Shown: positions 9,051 to 17,340 of the stretch, one piece after another | Layout: each line of letters opens with the position of its first letter | Numbering within the stretch: the stretch's first letter is position 1 | NCBI RefSeq assembly: GCF_016892625.1 | Contig: NZ_JAFEMW010000006.1 | Coordinates: 248,001-312,000 of the forward strand | Source of the DNA: Brevibacterium sp. RIT 803 | GTDB lineage: Bacteria > Actinomycetota > Actinomycetes > Actinomycetales > Brevibacteriaceae | Direction of reading: 5' to 3' | DNA length: 64,000 nucleotides | Made by a program: the position numbers and the translations under genes | The notes under the pieces: model-generated | Database searches by the model: none | Seen by the model: only the letters and a program-made list of their open reading frames with translations | What the model was told of the DNA's origin: nothing

Positions 9051-10385
9051 TCACGCAGCCTTGCTGAACTCGAAGTCCTTGCCCTTGCCCAGATCTTCGC
9101 TCATGGAGAGCTTCAGGTGGACCTTGTCGACCTCGGCCGACGGAACCGCGAATGCGAGTTCGACTGTCTCTTCGCCTCCAGCCGGGATCGGGCCGGAGAA
9201 AGGGAAGCCGCCCTTGTATTTCGAACCGTCGAACACATCCTCATATTCCTTGCCCGCACCATTGTCGGCGGTGAACTGTGCAAGCGAAAGATCAACGTCG
9301 GAGCTTCCGCTGTTCTTGGCAGTCACGGTCACAATCGCGATCTCACCATTGCTGCTTTCGGCGCCTGCAGAATATTCGGACGCGGTACCCGATTTCACGG
9401 CGACCGCCGCCGTCACATCGGTGCCGACCTCGACGCCGCCGCTCTCGACCGGAGGAGCCGCCGCTTCACTGCCGTCAGACGAGCCCGCACCTTGGCTGGG
9501 GTCCTGTGCAGGATCAGAGGGACCCTGAACCGGTGCTGCGGACGAGGACTGCTCATCAGCGGCCTCACCTATCGCTGTGATGAACATGCCGCCGAAGATC
9601 AAGGTGACGATGACCGAGATGATCGAGAACAGGATGGCGATGAAGCTGAGGATCATGCCGGTGATGGTCATGCCCTTGTTGTTGGCCAGCCCCTTCTTGA
9701 TCGCGGAGAGACCGACGAAGGCGAAGATCGCGCCGGCAACGCCGAAGATGAATCCGATTCCGAAGAAGATGGACAGGACGATGCCGGCAATGCCGCCGAT
9801 CAACGCGAGGATTCCCCAGATATTCTTCGACTTGTTGTTCCCCGGGCCTGCCGAATACGAACCGTAGTTCGCATTGGGGTTGGCCGGGATGAACTGGTCC
9901 GACGAACCGTCAGCACCGGCATAAGCGGGCTGCTGGCCGTACTGGTTCGCATCGTAGCCCTGCGCATTGGGGTCGTAGCCCGGAGCGCTGGAATCATAAC
10001 CCTGGCCGTAGCCGCCCTGGTTCTGGCCGTACGGGTCCTGGTTGTAGCCTTGTGCGTTGGCATCGTAGCCCTGAGCGTGAGGATCATAGCTCTGGCCGTA
10101 GCCGCCTTGGTTCTGGTCGTATGCTGGAGCACCCATGTCGTTTGGCTGCGAGCCGTACTGAGGCTGCGAACCGTACTGCGGCTGCTGATTCGGATCGTTC
10201 TGCGATCCGTATTGTGGTGCCTGCTGCCCGTTGTTCTGCGAACCGTACTGCGGTGGCTGCTGGCCGTTGTTCTGATCACCCGAGAAGCCAGGAGCGCTGG
10301 GCGGCTGGTTGTCGGGGCCCTGACCGTTGGGGTTCTGATTTCCAGAACCGTTGTTCGGTTCGTACGGGTTCTGAGGAGTAGACAT
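9051..10385 (-). CDS. Membrane protein: Gly/Tyr/Gln/Asn-rich tail, DUF4190-like membrane region, DUF4352-like domain
   Basis: The 444-residue protein has three parts. Residues 1-200 are low complexity, built from YGSQ, AQGYD and GGYGQ repeats and lacking hydrophobic side chains. Next come two or three membrane helices (ILALIGGIAGIVLSIFFGIG; MILSFIAILFSIISVIVTLI) of the DUF4190 type. After an acidic linker, about 120 residues resemble the extracytoplasmic DUF4352 beta-sandwich. The tail should therefore be cytoplasmic and the DUF4352 domain outside. The start MSTPQNPYEP has GGAG five bases upstream. It is a single-gene unit with its own operator-like palindrome and terminator. Function is unknown. 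A second protein of this style, with a different membrane domain, is encoded about 10 kb away. Confidence 0.85.
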   Translation of the reverse strand: MSTPQNPYEPNNGSGNQNPNGQGPDNQPPSAPGFSGDQNNGQQPPQYGSQNNGQQAPQYGSQNDPNQQPQYGSQPQYGSQPNDMGAPAYDQNQGGYGQSYDPHAQGYDANAQGYNQDPYGQNQGGYGQGYDSSAPGYDPNAQGYDANQYGQQPAYAGADGSSDQFIPANPNANYGSYSAGPGNNKSKNIWGILALIGGIAGIVLSIFFGIGFIFGVAGAIFAFVGLSAIKKGLANNKGMTITGMILSFIAILFSIISVIVTLIFGGMFITAIGEAADEQSSSAAPVQGPSDPAQDPSQGAGSSDGSEAAAPPVESGGVEVGTDVTAAVAVKSGTASEYSAGAESSNGEIAIVTVTAKNSGSSDVDLSLAQFTADNGAGKEYEDVFDGSKYKGGFPFSGPIPAGGEETVELAFAVPSAEVDKVHLKLSMSEDLGKGKDFEFSKAA

Positions 10386-10416
10386 GAGTGCTCCGAAGTC
10401 TTCGTCGATGGTTACC

Positions 10417-10436
10417 TTCACTAGCGTACTAGTGAA
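10417..10436. promoter_or_regulatory. Palindromic operator candidate upstream of the DUF4190/DUF4352 gene
   Basis: Perfect 8-bp arms TTCACTAG and CTAGTGAA separated by CGTA, 31 bp upstream of the start codon. Size and symmetry fit a site for a dimeric helix-turn-helix repressor. No regulator gene lies next to it. Confidence 0.5.
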
Positions 10437-10535
10437 TGTGTCGCTTTCCCCCCGAAATCCACGTGGCAGTCCTGACACACACCCGACATATCGGGGCCGA
10501 GGCCATCAGGCTGAAGACGAGGATGATGAATGCAC

Positions 10536-10564
10536 GAAGCCCCGAGTGAGTCACTCGGGGCTTC
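10536..10564. terminator. Terminator after the tRNA cluster
   Basis: Nearly perfect palindrome with 14-base arms (GAAGCCCCGAGTGA and complement) around one central base. It lies directly after the last tRNA gene on the minus strand and could work in either direction. Confidence 0.75.
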
Positions 10565-10569
10565 TTCTG

Positions 10570-10641
10570 TGCGCGATACTGGGATCGAACCAGTGACCTC
10601 TTCCGTGTCAGGGAAGCGCGCTACCGCTGCGCCAATCGCGC
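10570..10641 (-). tRNA. tRNA-Val (anticodon GAC)
   Basis: Seventy-two nt folding into a full cloverleaf: acceptor GCGCGAT/ATCGCGC, D stem GCGC, anticodon stem CTTCC/GGAAG with loop CTGACAC, T arm ACTGG-TTCGATC-CCAGT, discriminator A. CCA is not encoded. It differs from the neighbouring Val gene only at two anticodon-loop positions. Confidence 0.97.
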
Positions 10642-10677
10642 CTTATTCATTTGTTGCACCGGAACACAAGGTCCCTG

Positions 10678-10749
10678 TGCGCGATACTGGGATCGAACCA
10701 GTGACCTCTTCCGTGTGAAGGAAGCGCGCTACCGCTGCGCCAATCGCGC
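10678..10749 (-). tRNA. tRNA-Val (anticodon CAC)
   Basis: The same cloverleaf as the adjacent Val gene but with anticodon loop TTCACAC, giving CAC. Seventy of 72 bases are identical to the GAC gene; only positions 32 and 34 differ. Discriminator A, no encoded CCA. Confidence 0.97.
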
Positions 10750-10783
10750 CGACTCACCAACAGCGAACCGTTGGACGAATCCG

Positions 10784-10854
10784 AGGTGGCGACGGGATTC
10801 GAACCCGTGTATACGGCTTTGCAGGCCGCTGCCTCGCCTCTCGGCCACGCCACC
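10784..10854 (-). tRNA. tRNA-Cys (anticodon GCA)
   Basis: Seventy-one nt with acceptor GGTGGCG/CGCCACC, anticodon loop CTGCAAA and discriminator U73, the identity base expected for bacterial tRNA-Cys. Confidence 0.97.
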
Positions 10855-10880
10855 ATCAAGGCAGTGCCATGACGCCTTCG

Positions 10881-10953
10881 AGCGGATGACGGGATTCGAA
10901 CCCGCGACCCTCACCTTGGCAAGGTGATGCTCTACCAGCTGAGCCACATCCGC
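10881..10953 (-). tRNA. tRNA-Gly (anticodon GCC)
   Basis: Seventy-three nt with acceptor GCGGATG/CATCCGC, anticodon stem CACCT-loop TTGCCAA, discriminator U. It is the first of the four tRNA genes transcribed leftward. Confidence 0.97.
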
Positions 10954-11089
10954 ATTTCTCGCTGCCCGGTTTCCCTGGCAACGAGATACAACTCTATACG
11001 CAGGTGGCGGTCCATGCAAAATCAGATTCGAGTGATCGTGGTCACACACGCAAATCGAGCTTTCAGACTCATCGACTTATATTGGAAGA

Positions 11090-11566
11090 GTGAACGACGA
11101 TCCCCAGGACAAGCGCCCCACAGGGTGGCTGTCACGCCATCACAAGCAAGGCGTGCGCCCCTGGCGCAAAACGCGTCTGAGCTTCCTGCGCTGGCGCAGA
11201 ACCGTGATGGCCAACCCGCACACGGCACGGCTCTATCGGACCATCGTCGGCGGAGTGGGCACGCTCATCGTGCTCATCGGCCTGGTGCTCGTGCCGTTTC
11301 CGGGCCCGGGGTGGCTCATCGTCATCATCGGACTGTTCGTCATCTCCAGCGAGTTCCGTTGGGCGCAGCGGATTCTGCACTTCGTCCGCCTCAACGTGGA
11401 GAAATGGACGCACTGGGTCATGGCGCAGCCGGTCTGGGTGCGCTGGACGCTCGCTGCGGTCACAGCGGTATTCGTTGCCGTTATCGTCTGGGCTGCATTC
11501 AGGATCATCGGACTCCCCGACTGGGTGCCCGAACTCGAGGTCCTCAAATACCTCGAGCTGCAGTAG
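11090..11566 (+). CDS. PGPGW-motif transmembrane protein (TIGR02611 type)
   Basis: A 158-residue protein with a basic, Trp/Arg-rich N-terminus (about 40 residues), then a hydrophobic helix, the diagnostic PGPGW loop (PFPGPGWLIVIIG) and another helix near the C-terminus. The family is widespread in actinobacteria and has no established function. The GTG start lies 6 bp after a TATATT -10 element, so the transcript may be leaderless; the GGAAG just before it is too close to be an ideal RBS. It runs toward zapE. Confidence 0.88.
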   Translation: MNDDPQDKRPTGWLSRHHKQGVRPWRKTRLSFLRWRRTVMANPHTARLYRTIVGGVGTLIVLIGLVLVPFPGPGWLIVIIGLFVISSEFRWAQRILHFVRLNVEKWTHWVMAQPVWVRWTLAAVTAVFVAVIVWAAFRIIGLPDWVPELEVLKYLELQ

Positions 11567-11626
11567 CGCCGATGCGCCTGCCCTTTGAGCCTGCTGTTGT
11601 CAGCACAGCCAACTGCCGCCTGGAGA

Positions 11627-11683
11627 GCCTGTCGACGCGGGGAAAGCCTGTCGACGCAGGGGGTGCCTGTGACTGCCAGGAGA
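11627..11683. repeat. 19-bp imperfect tandem repeat between convergent genes
   Basis: Two full units of GCCTGTCGACGC(G/A)GGG plus 3-4 bases and a degenerate third unit. They occupy the gap between the PGPGW gene and zapE. No coding or structural role is apparent. Confidence 0.6.
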
Positions 11684-11689
11684 AGCAGA

Positions 11690-12700
11690 TTACTGCGAGG
11701 AGAGCGCCGTCAGGCGCGAAAGGCAGCGCATATACTTCTTCCGGTACCCACCGGCCAATGACTCTTCAGTGAAGACCTTGTTCAACGCCTGTCCCGAGTT
11801 GATGATCTTGACGTTGCGATCATAGAGCCTGTCGACGAGTGCCACGAAGCGCAGCGCGACACCCTCGTTGTCGATCGTCGTCACGTCTTCCCACACGGCC
11901 GCGTCCAACCCATCGACCATGCGACCATACCGGGAGGGATGGACGGTGGAGAGATGGCGAAGAAGTGTCGGGAAATCGTCGCGGGCGACGGCGCCGGTCA
12001 ACTCAGACGTCGCGGCATCGAGGCTCTCGGCGGGAATCGGCTCGGCCGGCTCGCTCAACCCACGGTGGCGGTAGTCCTTGCCTTCGATGCGGTAGATGTC
12101 GAACTGGTCGGCCAGCGCCTGGATCTCTCGGATGAAGTCCTGTGCGGCGAAGCGGCCCTCCCCCAACGATCCGGGCAGAGTGTTCGAGGTGGCGATGATC
12201 TTCACGCCGGCGTCGGTGAGTTCGCGCATGAGGCGTGACATGAGCACCGTGTCGCCGGGATCGTCGAGTTCGAACTCGTCGACGCAGACGAGCTTCATCT
12301 GTGAGAGATCGTCACGGGCACGGATGAATCCGAGCGCGCCGACGAGGTTCGTGTATTCGACGAAGGTGCCGAAGGTCGCAGGCTTCTCATTCGCATGCCA
12401 GGCCGAGGCCAACAGGTGTGTCTTGCCCACGCCGTAGCCGCCGTCAAGGTAGACGCCCTTTGGCCCGTCCTTGCCCTTGGAGAACAGCTTGCCCAGGAAG
12501 CCCTTGGACGTCGACGACGCCGCGAATTCCTCAAGTTTGTTGCGCGCCTGGGCCTGCGAGGCCTCCGAGTCATCGGTGCGGTAGCTGGCGAAGGACACGT
12601 CCTGGAACTGAGGTGGCGGGACGAGGCCCGCAATCAGTTCATCGGGCGCAACGTGGGGGGAACGGTCGCTCAGTGCGACCAGAGTCTGCTCGGCATTCAC
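11690..12700 (-). CDS. zapE: ZapE / AFG1-family ATPase
   Basis: A 336-residue P-loop ATPase: Walker A GGYGVGKTHL, Walker B-like LVCVDEFELDD, and arginine-containing sensor region ATSNTLP. In E. coli ZapE acts at the Z-ring during late division; eukaryotic AFG1 relatives are mitochondrial. The actinobacterial role is not well studied. The start is GTG (VNAEQTLV) with AGG upstream; another in-frame GTG 24 bp farther out is possible. Convergent with the PGPGW gene and downstream of era behind a terminator. Confidence 0.9.
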   Translation of the reverse strand: MNAEQTLVALSDRSPHVAPDELIAGLVPPPQFQDVSFASYRTDDSEASQAQARNKLEEFAASSTSKGFLGKLFSKGKDGPKGVYLDGGYGVGKTHLLASAWHANEKPATFGTFVEYTNLVGALGFIRARDDLSQMKLVCVDEFELDDPGDTVLMSRLMRELTDAGVKIIATSNTLPGSLGEGRFAAQDFIREIQALADQFDIYRIEGKDYRHRGLSEPAEPIPAESLDAATSELTGAVARDDFPTLLRHLSTVHPSRYGRMVDGLDAAVWEDVTTIDNEGVALRFVALVDRLYDRNVKIINSGQALNKVFTEESLAGGYRKKYMRCLSRLTALSSQ

Positions 12701-12742
12701 TCGGCCTAGTCTATTGCAGGCCACGCGTGGTCGATCAACCGC

Positions 12743-12777
12743 CTCTGACGTGAGAGTGCTCTCAGCCGACGTCAGAG
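12743..12777 (-). terminator. Terminator of the era operon
   Basis: Nine-bp outer stem CTCTGACGT / ACGTCAGAG with an inner GAGAG-TG-CTCTC stem, between the era stop and the zapE start. Confidence 0.6.
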
Positions 12778-12797
12778 CACTCCCAGCTGACGTCGTC

Positions 12798-13733
12798 TCA
12801 GCTGAAGTCGAAGCCCAAGCGCCCCAGCTGCTTCGGGTCTCTCTGCCAGTCCTTGGCGATCTTCACGTGCAGGTCGAGGTACACCTTGGTCCCGAGCAGT
12901 GCTTCGATGCCGCGCCTCGATTCGCTTCCGATCTCTTTGAGTCGGCTGCCGCCCTTGCCGATGATGATCGCTTTCTGGCTCGAGCGCTCGACGTAGAGGT
13001 TGACGTGGACGTTCCACAGCGGGTTGTCCTCACTGCGTCCCTCGCGGGGGTACATCTCCTCGACCTGAGCGGCCAGAGAGTGCGGAAGCTCGTCGCGGAC
13101 GCCTTCGAGCGCGGCCTCACGGACGAGCTCGGCGATCATCATCTCCTCCGGCTCATCCGTCAGCTCGCCCTCAGGGTAGAGCGGCGGCGAGACCGGCAGG
13201 TGACCGGTCAGAACGGAGTCGACCGTGTCGATCTGAAAACCGTCGACGGCAGAGACCGGAACCACATCGGCGAAGTCGGCGAGGGCACCCACGGCCAGCA
13301 GCGCCTCGGCGACCTTCTCCTGAGGAACTTTGTCGGTCTTCGTCACCAGGGCCACGATCGGAGTGCGGCCGTCGAGCAGCTCGAGCTGGGACGCGATGTA
13401 TCTGTCGCCGGGCCCGATGGGTTCATCAGCGGGCAGGCAGAAGCCGATGACGTCGACCTCGCTCAGCGTCGAGGCCACAAGATCGTTGAGGCGGCTGCCC
13501 AACAGGGTCCGAGGCTTGTGGAGTCCCGGGGTGTCGACGAGGATGAGCTGGTGATCGTCTTTGTGGACGATGCCGCGGATCGTGTGCCGGGTGGTCTGGG
13601 GCTTCGCCGAGGTGATCGCCACCTTCTCCCCCACCAGCGCGTTCGTCAGCGTTGACTTGCCGGTGTTCGGTCGGCCCACGAAGCAGGCGAAGCCTGCCCG
13701 GTAGTTCTCGGGATAGTCTGTGCGAAATTCCAT
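12798..13733 (-). CDS. era: GTPase Era
   Basis: Ribosome-assembly GTPase that binds 16S rRNA. The 311-residue protein has G1 GRPNTGKST, G2/G3 TTRHTI and DTPGLH, G4-type VTKTDK, and a C-terminal KH domain with KAIIIGKGGSRLKEIG. Length is normal. It begins one base after the corC stop, at the end of a five-gene run phoH-ybeY-corC-era, consistent with ribosome maturation and RNA-processing functions. Confidence 0.96.
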   Translation of the reverse strand: MEFRTDYPENYRAGFACFVGRPNTGKSTLTNALVGEKVAITSAKPQTTRHTIRGIVHKDDHQLILVDTPGLHKPRTLLGSRLNDLVASTLSEVDVIGFCLPADEPIGPGDRYIASQLELLDGRTPIVALVTKTDKVPQEKVAEALLAVGALADFADVVPVSAVDGFQIDTVDSVLTGHLPVSPPLYPEGELTDEPEEMMIAELVREAALEGVRDELPHSLAAQVEEMYPREGRSEDNPLWNVHVNLYVERSSQKAIIIGKGGSRLKEIGSESRRGIEALLGTKVYLDLHVKIAKDWQRDPKQLGRLGFDFS

Positions 13734-13734
13734 T

Positions 13735-14988
13735 TCAGTTCTCTTCCTTCGTGACCCGGACGTGGGTGATGCGGTGGCGGCGGCCCTGACCCTCCATCGC
13801 TTCGATGTTGAGACCTTCGATCGCTGCGTTCGAGCCGTCGATGGGAACGCGGCCGATGAGCTTCGTGAGCAGACCGCCGACGCTGTTGACGTCGTCCTCG
13901 TCGATCTTCACATCGAAGTAGTCGGCGAAGTCGGAGATCGACATGCGGGTGCTGATGACGAATGAGCCGTCGTCGACTTCGACGAGTTCATCATCACTGG
14001 TGTCGTATTCGTCTTCGATCTCGCCGACGATCTCCTCCACGATGTCCTCGATGGTGACGAGTCCGGCGGTGCCGCCGTATTCATCGACGAGGATCGCCAG
14101 ATGCGTCGAATCGAGCTGCATCTGCTCCAGCAGGTCATCGGCAGGTTTGGTCTCGGGGACGAACAGAACTCCCCGTGCCAGGATATCGACCGATCGTTCT
14201 GAGTCCTCCGGGTGGAGGTGGAGCCGTCTGGCGACGTCCTTGAGGTAGGCAACACCGCGAATGTCGTCGAGATCCTCTCCGCTGACGGGGATCCTTGAGA
14301 ATCCCGAGCGGAGGAAGAGGTTCATGACCTTGGTCAACGGTGTACCCGAGTTGACCGTCACGAGATCGGTGCGCGGGACCATGACCTCATTCGCCGAGGT
14401 GTCGGAGAGGTTGAAGACAGATTGGATCATCTCCCGTTCGCCGTCTTCGATGATGTCGGACTCGCTGGCTCGCTCCACGAGGTCGCGCAGCTGGTCGGAG
14501 GTGACGAAGGGGCCGTCCTTGTACACGCGGTCCGGCGTCAGCAGGTTTCCGAGGAGGACGAGGATATTCGTCAGCGGTTTGAGAACGACCAGTGCTGCAC
14601 CCACGACCCAGCTGAGGTTGAGGCAGACGGCCAGAGAACGGCGTCGACCGATTGTCCGTGGGGACACGCCGGCGACGACGAAGACGGCGATCGAGGCGGT
14701 GAGCACTGTGAGCACGACCATGAGCGGTCCCACGGAGTAGATCGAGTTATAGGCCAGCGCAATGAAGACCGTGGCCAGTGCCTCCATGAAGTTTCGGACG
14801 AAGATGATGACGTTGATGTTGGTGGGCAGATCGATGAGGATCTTCTCTGCCCGAAACGCAGACTTCTTGCCTTCGTCCTTCGCATCCTGGATCGCCTGAT
14901 GGGACACGCTGAGCAGAGCGGCATCGACAGCAGACAGAGTCGCCGAAACGACGAGACACAGTGCGGCACCGAGGAACAGCCAGAGCAC
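13735..14988 (-). CDS. Hemolysin-family (CNNM/CorC) membrane protein with CBS pair
   Basis: A 417-residue protein with an N-terminal DUF21/CNNM region of four hydrophobic segments, two CBS domains (EVMVPRTDLVTV; DSTHLAILVDEYGGTAGLVTIEDIVEEIVGEIEDEYD) and a C-terminal CorC_HlyC domain. The family is linked to magnesium or cobalt efflux; hemolysin is a historical name. It starts with GTG three bases after ybeY and precedes era, the standard actinobacterial order. Confidence 0.93.
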   Translation of the reverse strand: MLWLFLGAALCLVVSATLSAVDAALLSVSHQAIQDAKDEGKKSAFRAEKILIDLPTNINVIIFVRNFMEALATVFIALAYNSIYSVGPLMVVLTVLTASIAVFVVAGVSPRTIGRRRSLAVCLNLSWVVGAALVVLKPLTNILVLLGNLLTPDRVYKDGPFVTSDQLRDLVERASESDIIEDGEREMIQSVFNLSDTSANEVMVPRTDLVTVNSGTPLTKVMNLFLRSGFSRIPVSGEDLDDIRGVAYLKDVARRLHLHPEDSERSVDILARGVLFVPETKPADDLLEQMQLDSTHLAILVDEYGGTAGLVTIEDIVEEIVGEIEDEYDTSDDELVEVDDGSFVISTRMSISDFADYFDVKIDEDDVNSVGGLLTKLIGRVPIDGSNAAIEGLNIEAMEGQGRRHRITHVRVTKEEN

Positions 14989-14991
14989 GGC

Positions 14992-15480
14992 TCAGACCTC
15001 AGTGGGAGAAGGGATGTCGGTGCGACCGTCGTAGCGGGCAGCGAAGAAGGTGAGCAGCAGATGCCGCTGCAGGGCGAACATCTCCTCCTTCTCCTCAGGC
15101 TCACCGTGGTCGTATCCGAGCAGGTGCAGGAATCCGTGGACGGTCAACAGGAGCACCTCGTCCATGGTCGAATGTCCCGAGGACGAGGCCTGGGCGGCGG
15201 CCACCTCGGGGCAGATGATGATGTCACCCATCTGGCCCTCGGTGGGAGCCCCGGCCTGTCCCTGTGTGAGCTGGTCCATCGGGAACGACATCACATCGGT
15301 GGCACCGTCGAGGTCCATCCAGGTGACGTGGAGTTCCTCCATCGCCTTCGCATCGACCATCGTGACTGCGAGCTCCGCGCCGGCGTGCATGTGCAGAGCC
15401 TGGCCCAGGTATTCGGTGAGAGCCACGACCTCGTCGAGGTCGATTGCTTCGTCTGTCTCGTTTGAGATCTCGGTATTCAC
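14992..15480 (-). CDS. ybeY: Endoribonuclease YbeY
   Basis: A 162-residue metalloenzyme with the zinc motif HGFLHLLGYDH (H-x3-H-x5-H), which defines YbeY. It takes part in 16S rRNA 3' maturation and ribosome quality control. The GTG start overlaps the phoH stop (GTGA), the best evidence for this start; the C-terminus is about 20 residues longer than in E. coli. Confidence 0.96.
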   Translation of the reverse strand: MNTEISNETDEAIDLDEVVALTEYLGQALHMHAGAELAVTMVDAKAMEELHVTWMDLDGATDVMSFPMDQLTQGQAGAPTEGQMGDIIICPEVAAAQASSSGHSTMDEVLLLTVHGFLHLLGYDHGEPEEKEEMFALQRHLLLTFFAARYDGRTDIPSPTEV

Positions 15481-16457
15481 TCGGTGCTTCCCCACAGGTC
15501 ATAGGCATCGACGATCTTCGTCACCAGCTGATGGCGGACGACATCCTTGCTGCCGAGGTGGCAGAATTCCATGTCGTCGATTCCGGTCAGAATGTCCTGG
15601 ACAAGGTTGAGACCGCTGCGGGTCTTGCCTGGCAGGTCGATCTGAGAGACGTCACCGGTGACGACCATCCGCGCGCCGAAGCCCAGCCGGGTGAGGAACA
15701 TCTTCATCTGCTCACCGGTCGTGTTCTGCGCTTCATCGAGGATGATGAACGCATCGTTGAGGGTGCGGCCGCGCATGTATGCCAACGGTGCGACCTCGAT
15801 GGTCCCCGTTTCGATGAGCAGCGGAATCGACTCCGGATCAACCATGTCGTGCAGGGCGTCGTAGAGGGGCCGCACATAGGGGTCGATCTTCTCGTTCAGC
15901 GTTCCAGGCAGGTAGCCCAGGCTCTCCCCCGCCTCAACCGCTGGGCGGGTGAGAATGATGCGTGAGACTTCTTTGTGCTGCAATGCGTTGATGGCCATGG
16001 CCATCGCCAGGTAGGTCTTGCCCGTACCTGCTGGACCGATGCCGAAGGTGATCGTATGGTTGCGGATCGCCTTGACATAGTCGTGCTGGCCCATCGTCTT
16101 GGGACGGATGGACTTTCCGCGGGTGGACAGGATGTTCGTTCCCATCACCGCCGAGGCGGCTTTGCCCTCCGAGGAGAACGACGCCACCCGGTCGATCGTC
16201 TCCTCGTTGATGCGGTGGCCGGAGCCGTGCAGCTTCTTGAGCTCCCCGATGACGGAGACGAAGGCTGCCACCTGCGTCGGCTCGCCGTTGGCCTGGACCT
16301 GGTTGGCGCGCACGTGCAGGTCGAGGTCGGGGAATACTCGCTCGAGCTTCCGCAGGTTCGACTCCCCCGGCCCGAAGAACTCGACCAGATCGATGGAGTC
16401 GGGAATCACGAGACGCACTGTGTCCGATGCAGCTTCTTCGGCAGGTGTGTTGTTCAC
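15477..16457 (-). CDS. phoH: PhoH-like ATPase
   Basis: A 326-residue protein of the PhoH1 group: Walker A GPAGTGKTYL, Walker B AFIILDEAQNT, and QIDLPGKTRSGL near the end. It often sits beside ybeY and era, pointing to an RNA-related role. The GTG start (VNNTPAEEA) has no clear RBS, and no alternative in-frame start lies nearby upstream. About 100 bp separates it from rsmE; a 15-codon ORF with a modest RBS in that gap is not convincing. Confidence 0.94.
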   Translation of the reverse strand: MNNTPAEEAASDTVRLVIPDSIDLVEFFGPGESNLRKLERVFPDLDLHVRANQVQANGEPTQVAAFVSVIGELKKLHGSGHRINEETIDRVASFSSEGKAASAVMGTNILSTRGKSIRPKTMGQHDYVKAIRNHTITFGIGPAGTGKTYLAMAMAINALQHKEVSRIILTRPAVEAGESLGYLPGTLNEKIDPYVRPLYDALHDMVDPESIPLLIETGTIEVAPLAYMRGRTLNDAFIILDEAQNTTGEQMKMFLTRLGFGARMVVTGDVSQIDLPGKTRSGLNLVQDILTGIDDMEFCHLGSKDVVRHQLVTKIVDAYDLWGSTE

Positions 16458-16557
16458 AGAGTTCGTGGGATGAGTGGAGGTGTCCAGAATGATCCTTAGT
16501 GACTGTTCGTACTTGTGGGATTACTGCAATTGCGTGTTTCCATCGTAGTCGCCTTCG

Positions 16558-17340
16558 TCACCAACGGCCCAATGAATTCTGAGCCATGACGAGTCCGGCC
16601 GCTCCGGCCGACGACGACCGCAGAACCGTGGGTCCCAGGAGCACGGCTTTCGCACCGATGGCTGCGAGTGCATTGAGCTCAGCGTCGCTGATCCCGCCTT
16701 CGGGCCCAACGACGAGGACGATGCGTGCAGAGTCTGCGGCCGAGGAGTCTTCGACGACCGAGGTGTTCGCTGGTCCCGAGTCCCTCAGAGCCTGCGACAG
16801 TTTCTGCTCGGCGGCCTCATGGAGGACGTAGACGGTATCTGTCTCGGTCAGAATCGACGCCAGGCCGGTGCCGCGGACCAGGTCGTGGCGCAGAGGGAAG
16901 CGGGATCGCCTGGCCTGCAGGGATGCTGCCCGCAGAACGTTGTCCCACTTGGCTGCGAGCTTGTCGCGCTTCTTCGCGGGCCAATCGGCGATCGAGCGCT
17001 CGGCGGCCCAAGGGACCACCTCGTCGACTCCGATCTCCGTGGCGGCTTCGATCGCCTGCAGATCGCGGTCGCCCTTGGCCAGAGCCTGCACGAGGACCAA
17101 CCGCGGCTGGTCTTCGTCGGTGTGAGCCACCGAGGCGACGTGCAGTCCGAGTTGGTTCGCCGAGGCGGCCGATACCGTTCCGCGTACGCGGGTGCCGGAT
17201 CCGTCGACGACTTCGAGTTCGTCCCCGGGCCCGAGTCTGCGGACTCGGACCGCGTGGCCGGCCACGTCCTCACCGAAGGTGAGCACCTGACCGGCGGCCG
17301 CCTCGGCGACCTGAGTCGAGAAGAAGACGGGAAGGCTCAC
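16558..17340 (-). CDS. rsmE: 16S rRNA (uracil-1498-N3) methyltransferase
   Basis: A 260-residue SPOUT-family enzyme that methylates U1498 of 16S rRNA. C-terminal knot motifs are visible: IVLVVGPEGGISDAEL and LGPTVLRSSSAGAAGL. It starts with GTG and overlaps dnaJ by 4 bp, as is usual for the hrcA-dnaJ-rsmE unit in actinobacteria. Confidence 0.95.
   Translation of the reverse strand: MSLPVFFSTQVAEAAAGQVLTFGEDVAGHAVRVRRLGPGDELEVVDGSGTRVRGTVSAASANQLGLHVASVAHTDEDQPRLVLVQALAKGDRDLQAIEAATEIGVDEVVPWAAERSIADWPAKKRDKLAAKWDNVLRAASLQARRSRFPLRHDLVRGTGLASILTETDTVYVLHEAAEQKLSQALRDSGPANTSVVEDSSAADSARIVLVVGPEGGISDAELNALAAIGAKAVLLGPTVLRSSSAGAAGLVMAQNSLGRW

Noticed and set aside
16521..16557. 15-codon ORF (METRNCSNPTSTNSH) after rsmE as a leader peptide for phoH
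   Set aside because: Only a modest RBS, no adjacent hairpin or repeat, and nothing linking it to phoH; too little to support.
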